This document shows positions 1 to 5,613 of a stretch of DNA of 7,138 nucleotides, one piece after another. The stretch is from NCBI GenBank assembly GCA_950073955.1, contig CATMRH010000061.1, positions 1 through 7,138 on the forward strand, given 5' to 3'. Origin of the DNA: an uncultured archaeon. GTDB taxonomy: Archaea > Thermoproteota > Nitrososphaeria > Nitrososphaerales > Nitrosopumilaceae. A program made the position numbers and the translations under genes. How positions within the stretch are numbered: position 1 is the first letter of the stretch; each line of letters opens with the position of its first letter. The notes below the pieces were generated by a model. That model was given only the letters and a program-made list of their open reading frames with translations, ran no database searches and was not told where the DNA came from.

Positions 1-215
1 AGAGAATTTGTCAACTAACAAAAGAGAACGACACAGTAGTTTGTCCAGGAAAAGTTCTTGGAACAGGTAACGTTCCTCACAAAATTACATTATGTTCATT
101 TTCAATTTCAAGTTCTGCCGCAAGTAAAATAATTGATAACGGTGGAAAACTAATCAGTTTCTCAGATCTGATTGAGCAGAATCCTACTGGAAAAGGAGTG
201 ATACTACTTGGCTAG
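1..215 (+). CDS. rpl18e: Large ribosomal subunit protein eL18 (L18e), 3' end
   Basis: This is the last 70 codons of the archaeal/eukaryotic L18e protein, a component of the large ribosomal subunit. The reading frame enters from the left edge and ends at TAG 213-215. The visible tail contains the family's conserved run around 'VCPGKVLGTG', followed by a short beta segment and an Ala/Ser-rich helix, and it ends in 'GKGVILLG', as archaeal L18e proteins do. The 5' end, roughly 50 codons if the usual length of about 120 aa holds, lies outside the window. The gene overlaps the TTG start of rpl13 by 8 bases, so the two are probably translationally coupled. The order L18e-L13-S9 is the standard archaeal arrangement, which supports the identification. 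Confidence 0.93.
   Translation, partial: RICQLTKENDTVVCPGKVLGTGNVPHKITLCSFSISSSAASKIIDNGGKLISFSDLIEQNPTGKGVILLG
195..202 (+). promoter_or_regulatory. Shine-Dalgarno site that fixes the TTG start of rpl13
   Basis: GGAGTGAT matches most of the archaeal anti-Shine-Dalgarno complement AGGAGGTGAT. It lies 5 bases before the TTG at 208 and sits inside the last codons of rpl18e. This supports the non-ATG start, because no ATG or GTG in the rpl13 frame lies at this spacing. Confidence 0.7.
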
Positions 216-672
216 TCAAGAAACAGTTGTCAGAACAGATAGGCCAATTGTAGTTGATGCAACAAACCATATTGCTGGAAGATTAGCATCAAATGTAGCA
301 AAATTACTGATCAAAGGAAACAGAGTGTCAGTTGTAAATTGTGATAAAATTATGATGAGTGGAACAAGAAGTAATCAAATCAAAGAATATAGAGAATTTT
401 TGGAAATTAACAGTATTATTAATCCAAAACACGGACCTGTTCATTACAGAAGACCTGATACAATTATGGCAAAGATGATTCGTGGAATGTTACCATATGA
501 TAGAAAACCATCAGGTAAAGAATCACATCAAAGACTTAGAACTTACATTGGTTCTCCAAAAGAATTAAAATCATTTGGAAAAATTCAATTTGAAAAAGCA
601 AAAATTAAAAAATCTGCATCAAATTACACTACGATGGCAGAATTATGCAGAGTAATAGGGTGGACTGAATGA
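208..672 (+). CDS. rpl13: Large ribosomal subunit protein uL13
   Basis: This encodes uL13 (154 aa), a core protein of the 50S subunit. The N-terminal 'DATNHIAGRLAS' (residues 17-28) corresponds to the family's 'DAxGxxxGRLAS' start of the fold. Further on are 'VVNCDKIMMSG', the 'GPVHYRRPD' stretch, 'IRGMLPYDR' (the near-invariant GMLP motif) and 'QRLRTYIG', in the order expected for archaeal uL13. The length is normal for archaea (about 140-155 aa). The start is TTG, chosen because a Shine-Dalgarno sequence ends 5 bases upstream and the conserved region begins soon after. The start overlaps the stop of rpl18e by 8 bases. The TGA stop overlaps the ATG of rps9 as ATGA, a typical coupled junction. 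Nothing in the protein itself looks damaged. Confidence 0.96.
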   Translation: MASQETVVRTDRPIVVDATNHIAGRLASNVAKLLIKGNRVSVVNCDKIMMSGTRSNQIKEYREFLEINSIINPKHGPVHYRRPDTIMAKMIRGMLPYDRKPSGKESHQRLRTYIGSPKELKSFGKIQFEKAKIKKSASNYTTMAELCRVIGWTE

Positions 673-1092
673 CAACTCCAAAAACTGAAATTTATTTTGC
701 AACTAGAAAAACATCTAGTGCACATGTCTATATTACAAAAGGACAAGGTAAAGTTAGAATTAACAATGTTCCAGTTGAAATGATTCCACAAGAAACTGCT
801 CGTGAAGTAATTTTAGCACCATTAGAAATCACAGGTGATTAGAGTGAGAGGAGGAGGTTTTATGGGACAAGCCAGCGCTATTGCAACTGGAATCTCAAGG
901 GCACTTACAGGATGGACAAAATCCAAAAAAGAACCAAAGGAACATCCATTCCCAAAATCTACTAGAGAGGATCTCAGAAAACGAATCACAGAATTTGATA
1001 AATATCTAATAAGCGGAGATGCCAGACGAAAAGAACCAAAGAAATTTGGCGGACCTGGTGCACGAAGAAGAAAACAAAAATCATACCGTTAG
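669..1092 (+). pseudogene. rps9: Small ribosomal subunit protein uS9, frame broken near codon 58
   Basis: The gene encodes uS9, whose C-terminal tail reaches the P-site tRNA in the 30S subunit. The first part (ATG 669, 57 codons) reads 'ATRKTSSAHVYITKGQGKV' and 'PLEITGD', clearly the uS9 N-terminal half, and stops at TAG 840-842. The second part continues in another frame from about 841 as 'RVRGGGFMGQAS', and includes 'GGPGARRRKQKSYR' with the intact KSYR end, stopping at 1090-1092. Archaeal uS9 normally has about 7-8 residues (a 'xxxKVDI'-type stretch) between these halves. They are absent here, so the simplest reading is a deletion of about 20 or 23 bases, not a multiple of three. uS9 is expected to be essential, so this is either an assembly or strain-mixture artefact, a real lesion covered by another copy, or a gene expressed in two pieces. 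Both halves otherwise look well conserved, with no other stop codons or decay, which argues for a recent event or an error. The start overlaps the rpl13 stop (ATGA). Confidence 0.85.
849..864 (+). promoter_or_regulatory. Internal Shine-Dalgarno-like run with in-frame ATG inside rps9
   Basis: The codons for the uS9 Gly-Gly-Gly motif create AGGAGGAGGT (849-858), a near-perfect Shine-Dalgarno sequence. It lies 3 bases before an ATG (862-864) that is in frame with the downstream half of the gene. A GTG at 835, overlapping the TAG of the upstream half, is in the same frame. Either could let ribosomes reinitiate and make a 76- or 85-residue C-terminal uS9 piece. The run is probably a by-product of the conserved glycines, so regulatory meaning is speculative. 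Confidence 0.25.
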
Positions 1093-1095
1093 ACT

Positions 1096-1815
1096 GTGAA
1101 GGCAATAATTTTAGCAGGCGGCAAGGGAACTAGAGGCAAACCTTACACTGAATATTTTCCAAAAGCAATGACCTCCATCAATGGTAAGCCATTGATTGAT
1201 TATGTTATAAAATATCTAAAATCATTCAGTTTTGTAAAAGAGGTTATAATAATTTCAGATTTTAATGGATTGGGAGAACAAATAAAAAACTATTATGGAA
1301 ATCAAAAAAACATCACTTTTGTTCAAGATTCACAAAGTGGTACAGGGGGAGATCTACTGCATATTGAGAAAAAACTCAAAGGTGAATCAGAATTTTTGTT
1401 ATGGTTTGTAGATAACTTGTGCGCAATAGATCTAAAAAAGATGAAAGAATGTTTCAGAGAAAAAAATAGTTCTGCATGTATTGCAACTAGAATAAAAAGA
1501 AGAGAAGAAACAGGATTTGCAATTGTAGAAGATGGAATCATAAAAGAATTCAAAGAAAAACCTGTTATGAAATTGCAGTTATCTGAATGTTTAGGCATCT
1601 ACATACTTGGAAAAGACATCATTAAACGAATCAAGGCAAAACAAAAACAAAATAAGATCAATCTTTCATATGATATTTTACAACAGATGTCAAAAGAAGG
1701 TAAAATTAGTGCTTATGATATTGGGGACAAAGAATGGATTGATGTAGAGTCGCCTATGGTTTTAGAAAGAAATGAAAAAATGGTAATGAAAATTATAAAA
1801 CAGATGGGACTTTAG
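1096..1815 (+). CDS. Sugar-phosphate nucleotidyltransferase (NTP_transferase fold)
   Basis: This is a 239-aa single-domain nucleotidyltransferase of the glucose-1-phosphate thymidylyltransferase / mannose-1-phosphate guanylyltransferase superfamily. These enzymes join an NTP and a sugar-1-phosphate to give an NDP-sugar, a cytoplasmic step in glycan synthesis. Visible motifs in order are 'LAGGKGTR' (residues 6-13, nucleotide loop), 'FPKAM' (21-25), 'GKPLIDY' (30-36), 'QSGTGGDLL' (80-88), 'WFVDN' (103-107, D106 as probable metal ligand), 'FKEKP' (152-156) and 'WIDVESP' (214-220, D216 as probable second metal ligand). The C-terminal beta-helix acyltransferase domain found in GlmU-type proteins is absent. 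The start is GTG, 3 bases after the rps9 stop, so the gene is almost certainly in the ribosomal operon. Its end overlaps the convergent leuD by 23 bp. The residues after GTR (GKPYTEY, not the usual LxPLTxx) and the missing Gly before D106 are atypical. Which sugar or NTP it uses cannot be told from the sequence. Confidence 0.85.
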   Translation: MKAIILAGGKGTRGKPYTEYFPKAMTSINGKPLIDYVIKYLKSFSFVKEVIIISDFNGLGEQIKNYYGNQKNITFVQDSQSGTGGDLLHIEKKLKGESEFLLWFVDNLCAIDLKKMKECFREKNSSACIATRIKRREETGFAIVEDGIIKEFKEKPVMKLQLSECLGIYILGKDIIKRIKAKQKQNKINLSYDILQQMSKEGKISAYDIGDKEWIDVESPMVLERNEKMVMKIIKQMGL

Positions 1816-2377
1816 ACTCTCTTTCAAATTTAGATATTTTGTCTTCAAATTGTAAAGTTTGTGCAATATCATCTAAACCTTCTAAGAGAATTTTTTTCTT
1901 GTAAGGATCTATCTTAAAGGATATCTCTTCAGAAGAAGTTTTGATGGTTTGTGTTTCCAGATCTACTTCAATTATATCTAGTTCTTGTTGTAGTTTCTCA
2001 ACTATTTTTTGATCTAACGAAATTGGTAAAAACCCATTTTTAAAGCAATTACTAAAGAAAATATCTGCAAAAGAAGGTGCAATGATTACAGAAAAACCGT
2101 AGTCTAAAAGTGCCCAAACTGCATGTTCCCTGCTAGAACCACACCCAAAATTATCTCCTGTTACCAAAATTTTAGAATTATCATATTTTGAATCATTTAA
2201 GACAAAATCAGATTTAATATTCTCATTTTTATCATATCGCCAATTATAGAACAAAAATTTGCCAAATCCAGACTTGTGAACCAATTTCAGGAATTGTTTT
2301 GGAACAATTTGATCAGTATCAACATTTACTTGATCAAGTGGAGTTATGATACTCTTTACTTTTTTGAAAGGTTCCAT
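1793..2377 (-). CDS. leuD: 3-isopropylmalate dehydratase small subunit, bacterial type (LeuD)
   Basis: This is a 194-aa swivel-domain subunit that pairs with LeuC to isomerise 2-isopropylmalate to 3-isopropylmalate in leucine synthesis, in the cytoplasm. 'VNVDTDQIVPKQFLK' (residues 17-31) and 'GFGKFLFYNWRY' (37-48) are hallmarks of the bacterial LeuD class (TIGR00171), and '[13 protein letters not shown]' (74-86) carries the conserved Ser/Arg substrate-binding loop. The length is close to the usual 195-205 aa of that class. The ATG at 2377 follows the leuC TAG with one base between them, so the pair is coupled. It is the last gene of a four-gene leftward operon. Its final codons overlap the end of the nucleotidyltransferase gene on the other strand. 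The archaeal-type small subunit at 3781-4272 is a distant paralogue in the same operon, not a recent duplicate. Confidence 0.94.
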   Translation of the reverse strand: MEPFKKVKSIITPLDQVNVDTDQIVPKQFLKLVHKSGFGKFLFYNWRYDKNENIKSDFVLNDSKYDNSKILVTGDNFGCGSSREHAVWALLDYGFSVIIAPSFADIFFSNCFKNGFLPISLDQKIVEKLQQELDIIEVDLETQTIKTSSEEISFKIDPYKKKILLEGLDDIAQTLQFEDKISKFERESKVPSVL

Positions 2378-2378
2378 T

Positions 2379-3779
2379 CTAACTCAGATCCAATTCTCTG
2401 ACATCTACAAAGTGTCCTTTAATTGCAGCTGCTGCTGCCATCACAGGACTTACTAAATGAGTTCTTCCACCAGTTCCCTGTCTACCTTCAAAATTTCTGT
2501 TTGATGTACTAGCACATCTTTCACCAGGAGATAAAATATCTGGATTCATTCCAAGGCACATACTACATCCAGCTTCTCTCCATTCAAAATTAGCATTAAT
2601 GAAAATTTTGTCAATACCTAGTTCTTCAGCTTGTTTTTTTACCATCTGAGAACCTGGAACAACCATAGCTTTAACATTTGTTGAAATTTTTTGTTCTTTG
2701 ATTACTTTGGATGCTTCAATGAGATCTTCTAATCTTGCATTTGTACATGATCCAATAAACACTCTATCAATTTTTATGTCAGTGATTGGAGTTCCGGGTT
2801 CAAGATCCATGTACTCAAGGGCTTTTTCTGCACCTTTCTTTTGGTTTGGATCACCTTTGGAAAATTCATCAGGAGATGGTATTGATTCAGTTACATCACA
2901 AGTCATTCCGGGATTTGTACCCCAACTGACTTGAGGTGCAATATTATTAATATTCAAAGTAAATTGTTTTTCAAATTTTGCGTCACTATCTGTTTTTAGA
3001 TGTTCTTTCCAGTTATCAACAAGGGATTCATAGTTTTTTGGGGTGTATTGTCTACCTCTGAGATAATCAAAGGCCTTTTCATCAGGTTCAATCAAACCTG
3101 CACGTGATCCAGCCTCAATGGTCATTCTTTGCTCCATAGATAGATCAGTGATACCCTGACCACGATATTCAATTACAGTACCAGTTCCTCCCCCAGTTCC
3201 AATATTTTTGATAATTGAAAGTACTATATCCTTTGCAGTAACTGCATGTGGATTCTTTCTTTTTCCCTCTACTTTAATTTCAAATGATTTTGGTTTTTCT
3301 AACCATAAGGTTTGCGATGTCAGAACATGTTCAACCTCACTAGTTCCGATTCCAAGAGCTAATGCACCAAAAGCCCCATGAGTTGATGTATGACTATCAC
3401 CACAAACAATTGTAGTACCAGGTAAGGTAATTCCCAATTGAGGACCAATTACATGAACAATTCCTTGATTAGGACTGTTAATATCAAACAATTTAATTCC
3501 AAAATCTTTACAATTTTTTTCCAAAGTTTGGATTTGTACAGCTGAAGTTTGATCCAGTATAGGGAGAGACCTATCATTTGTTGGAACATTGTGATCCATT
3601 GTAGCAATAGTTAGATCAGGTCTTCGAACTTTTCTTTTATTCATACGTAATCCATCAAAGGCTTGAGGCGATGTTACTTCATGTACAAGATGTCTGTCAA
3701 TATAGATGAGAGAAGGACCATTTTGTTTTTCAACAACAACATGAGACTCCCATATTTTTTCAAAAAGAGTTTTTCCCAT
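2379..3779 (-). CDS. leuC: 3-isopropylmalate dehydratase large subunit, bacterial type (LeuC)
   Basis: This is the iron-sulfur catalytic subunit of isopropylmalate isomerase, 466 aa, the same length as Escherichia coli LeuC. The start '[15 protein letters not shown]' is the classic LeuC N-terminus. '[15 protein letters not shown]', '[13 protein letters not shown]' (from residue 127) and 'RAGLIEPDE' follow. The [4Fe-4S] ligands are visible as C345 in 'GSCTN' and C405/C408 in 'GCSMC', close to the E. coli positions 347/407/410. '[12 protein letters not shown]' and the '[12 protein letters not shown]' tail are present. The start is set at ATG 3779. A longer reading frame to 3824 exists, but its extra 15 residues have no family match and run into the upstream gene. 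The ATG follows the preceding TAA with one base between, and the stop precedes leuD in the same way (TAG-A-ATG), so translation is coupled on both sides. It belongs to the TIGR00170 class and is distinct from the second large subunit at 4269-5540. Confidence 0.95.
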   Translation of the reverse strand: MGKTLFEKIWESHVVVEKQNGPSLIYIDRHLVHEVTSPQAFDGLRMNKRKVRRPDLTIATMDHNVPTNDRSLPILDQTSAVQIQTLEKNCKDFGIKLFDINSPNQGIVHVIGPQLGITLPGTTIVCGDSHTSTHGAFGALALGIGTSEVEHVLTSQTLWLEKPKSFEIKVEGKRKNPHAVTAKDIVLSIIKNIGTGGGTGTVIEYRGQGITDLSMEQRMTIEAGSRAGLIEPDEKAFDYLRGRQYTPKNYESLVDNWKEHLKTDSDAKFEKQFTLNINNIAPQVSWGTNPGMTCDVTESIPSPDEFSKGDPNQKKGAEKALEYMDLEPGTPITDIKIDRVFIGSCTNARLEDLIEASKVIKEQKISTNVKAMVVPGSQMVKKQAEELGIDKIFINANFEWREAGCSMCLGMNPDILSPGERCASTSNRNFEGRQGTGGRTHLVSPVMAAAAAIKGHFVDVRELDLS

Positions 3780-3780
3780 T

Positions 3781-4272
3781 TTAATCCTGGTCTGGCTTGT
3801 ACTTGAAAAGACCACCTGCAGCAATTATCTTTCCAATGATTTCTGAAAAGGGTTTCATTTTGTATGTTTGATTTTTAGTGATATTTTTAATTTCATTAGT
3901 AGATAAAATAATATCTATTTCATCACCTTCTGAAATTCCATCATATGCATCTTGATCAATTTCAATTGGTAACAAAAACGCACCATCAACTGCATTTCGA
4001 TAAAAAATCCTTGCAAAAGATAATGCAAGTACAGCCTTTATTCCAGAATGAGACAAAGCAATAGGAGCATGTTCACGAGATGAACCACATCCAAAATTTC
4101 TACCAGATAAAATGAAATCGCCTTCTTTTACCTTAGAGTGAAAATCAGGATCTAATCCCTCCATGGCATGAGTGGCAAGTTCAGCATAATCATGTACTTT
4201 TAGATATTGACCTGGAATAATTACGTCAGTATCAATATTGTCTTGTGCATATTTTATGATATTACCTTTCAT
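3781..4272 (-). CDS. Archaeal-type isopropylmalate/homoaconitate isomerase small subunit
   Basis: This is a 163-aa small (swivel) subunit of the archaeal LeuD/HacB class (TIGR02087-like). '[18 protein letters not shown]' (residues 11-28) and '[15 protein letters not shown]' (56-70) are diagnostic. The flexible loop after 'GQ' sets specificity. In Methanocaldococcus the homoaconitase subunit MJ1271 has YLRT and the isopropylmalate subunit MJ1277 has YLVY, whereas this protein has YLKV (23-26) followed by '[13 protein letters not shown]'. Published MJ1271 variants R26K and R26V gained isopropylmalate activity, so leucine synthesis is the favoured guess, with citramalate or relaxed specificity possible. 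Its ATG overlaps the stop of the large subunit as ATGA, and its TAA is one base before leuC. It is about half similar in architecture to LeuD at 1793-2377 but shorter and of a different subclass. Confidence 0.9.
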   Translation of the reverse strand: MKGNIIKYAQDNIDTDVIIPGQYLKVHDYAELATHAMEGLDPDFHSKVKEGDFILSGRNFGCGSSREHAPIALSHSGIKAVLALSFARIFYRNAVDGAFLLPIEIDQDAYDGISEGDEIDIILSTNEIKNITKNQTYKMKPFSEIIGKIIAAGGLFKYKPDQD

Positions 4273-5540
4273 TTCAAATCCCTTGGATCAGTAATTTTTC
4301 CAGTAACTGCTGAGGCTGCTGCAACTAGAGGAGATGAAAGATATGTTTGTGATTCAATATGACCCATTCTGCCTGGGAAGTTTCGATTTGTAGTGCTAAT
4401 ACAGATTTCATCTTTTGCCAAGACACCCATATGAGCGCCACAACATGCTCCACAGGTTGGAGGTCCAATTGTTGCACCAGCATCTAAGAAAATTTTCAAA
4501 AGGCCATTTTCCATAGCACGTTGATAAATTGAAATTGCTGCAGGTAAAATTTCAGTTCTAATCTTTACTTTTCTTCCTTTGAGAATTTTTGCTACTGCTA
4601 CCAAATCTTCGTATTTTGCACCGGTACAAGATCCAATGTATGATTTATCCAATTCAACAGATGGAGCTTCTCTGACAACTGAAATATTATCAGGAGAAAA
4701 TGGTTTTGCAACAAGAGGTTCCATCTCTGAACTTTCATATTCAAATACTTTGGCGTATTCTGCATCATCGTCACCATTAACTAAATTTACATTTGTGGCT
4801 CCTCTACTAGTAAGATAATCAATCACTTTTTGATCTGGTTCAACAATTCCATTCTTTGCACCTGCTTCAGTGGTCATATTACATAATGTTAGTCTGCTTT
4901 GTACAGACATTTCATCAACTCCACTTCCACCAAACTGCATGGTTCTATAGGTACCACCATCAGTTCCTATATCCCCAATTATTTTGAGAATCAAATCTTT
5001 AGCCATTACGTGATCTGGTAATTTTCCATTTATCTTGAAGTAGTAAGTTTCTGGAACCTTAAACCAAATCTTTCCATTCAATAAGACATAAGCAATATCA
5101 GTATGTCCTAATCCACAAGCAAATGCACCTAAAGCACCAGTTGTATTAGTGTGAGAATCTCCACCAACATAAACATCACCCGGCATTACCAAAGCTTCTT
5201 CATGAGACAATGTATGGCAAATACCGTATTGCCCCATACCATATTTGAAATGTTTTTCAATTCCATATTTTTTTGTAAAGTTAGATAATTTTACAATATT
5301 TTCTGCTGAAACTTTGTCTGCAGAAGGAACAAAGTGATCTTCGGCTACCCAAACTTTTGTAGGATCCCATAATTTATCAACCGAGATTCCTTGATTCTTT
5401 AGTTTCTCAAAGACTTTGATGACGCCCGGTCCTGAGACGTCATGAAGCATTACCTTGTCAACATTAGCAAAAATAACATCATCTGGAGAGACTTGTGGTT
5501 TTCCAGATGCACGCGCAAGAATTTTCTCAACAATATTCAT
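4269..5540 (-). CDS. Archaeal-type isopropylmalate/homoaconitate isomerase large subunit
   Basis: This is a 423-aa aconitase-superfamily large subunit of the archaeal LeuC/HacA class (TIGR02086-like), shorter than bacterial LeuC. It pairs with the small subunit that overlaps its stop. The N-terminus 'NIVEKILARASGK' is the usual archaeal-class opening. Next come 'VMLHDVSGP' (about residues 30-38), 'ICHTLSHEEALVMPGD' and 'GGDSHTNTTGALGAFACGLG' (GDSHT at 127-131). The iron-sulfur ligands are C305 in 'IGSCTG' and C363/C366 in 'PTCGACCG', the spacing expected for a [4Fe-4S] hydro-lyase. The tail 'SPLVAAASAVTGKITDPRDL' is typical. ATG 5540 is preferred over an in-frame GTG at 5546, because a TATA-like element lies 25-30 bp before it, as in leaderless archaeal genes. 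It is the first gene of the four-gene leu operon. The substrate is not fixed by the large subunit, so isopropylmalate, citramalate or homocitrate remain possible. Confidence 0.9.
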   Translation of the reverse strand: MNIVEKILARASGKPQVSPDDVIFANVDKVMLHDVSGPGVIKVFEKLKNQGISVDKLWDPTKVWVAEDHFVPSADKVSAENIVKLSNFTKKYGIEKHFKYGMGQYGICHTLSHEEALVMPGDVYVGGDSHTNTTGALGAFACGLGHTDIAYVLLNGKIWFKVPETYYFKINGKLPDHVMAKDLILKIIGDIGTDGGTYRTMQFGGSGVDEMSVQSRLTLCNMTTEAGAKNGIVEPDQKVIDYLTSRGATNVNLVNGDDDAEYAKVFEYESSEMEPLVAKPFSPDNISVVREAPSVELDKSYIGSCTGAKYEDLVAVAKILKGRKVKIRTEILPAAISIYQRAMENGLLKIFLDAGATIGPPTCGACCGAHMGVLAKDEICISTTNRNFPGRMGHIESQTYLSSPLVAAASAVTGKITDPRDLK

Positions 5541-5552
5541 AAACACAAAAGC

Positions 5553-5584
5553 TTGTTCTGTAGATTAAAAGCTTTTCAGAACAA
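5553..5584. promoter_or_regulatory. Operator-like inverted repeat over the divergent promoter
   Basis: TTGTTCTG (5553-5560) and CAGAACAA (5577-5584) are perfect 8-bp inverted arms with a 16-bp spacer, centred about 24 bp apart. The spacer holds the leu-operon TATA element, and the right arm touches the TATA-like run of the rightward gene. In addition, AAAAGCTT occurs twice 20 bp apart (5547-5554 and 5567-5574), two helical turns. This is the geometry of a dimeric regulator site. An Lrp/AsnC-type repressor is a natural guess near leucine genes, but no regulator is encoded in the window. Confidence 0.4.
5565..5570 (-). promoter_or_regulatory. Putative TATA box of the leftward leu operon
   Basis: Read on the minus strand, TTTTAA lies at -30 to -25 from the ATG at 5540. 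A purine-rich GAAAAG stretch just upstream could serve as the BRE. No convincing Shine-Dalgarno precedes the ATG, so a leaderless transcript starting at or beside the start codon is the likely arrangement. The element lies in the middle of an inverted repeat (5553-5584). Confidence 0.5.
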
Positions 5585-5591
5585 TAAAAAA
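5583..5591 (+). promoter_or_regulatory. Putative TATA element of the rightward cofE-like gene
   Basis: AATAAAAAA lies at -31 to -23 from the ATG at 5614, where an archaeal TATA box for a leaderless or very short leader transcript would be. The whole region is A-rich, so chance placement is possible. Confidence 0.35.
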
Positions 5592-5613
5592 GAAAAGAAG
5601 TGCTCAGAATATT

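Noticed and set aside
834..846. Programmed +1 frameshift at GAT-TAG-A to make full-length uS9
   Set aside because: Slipping from GAT to ATT gives poor re-pairing for tRNA-Asp, no known archaeal recoding site resembles it, and a simple shift would still leave out the roughly 7 residues missing from the family pattern.
1323..1598. Leftward reading frame of 91 codons opposite the nucleotidyltransferase
   Set aside because: It is the antisense of a well-supported gene, with low-complexity Ser/Phe-rich content and no start signal. The same applies to frames at 2698-2934, 4579-4818, 5442-5666, 5604-5795 and 6047-6268.
3780..3824. Longer leuC start upstream of 3779
   Set aside because: The extra 15 residues have no LeuC match and lie inside the preceding gene, while ATG 3779 gives the classic [10 protein letters not shown] start and a one-base junction.
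5541..5546. GTG at 5546 as start of the archaeal large subunit
   Set aside because: It adds only two residues. ATG 5540 is better placed relative to the TATA-like element and matches the family's N-terminus.
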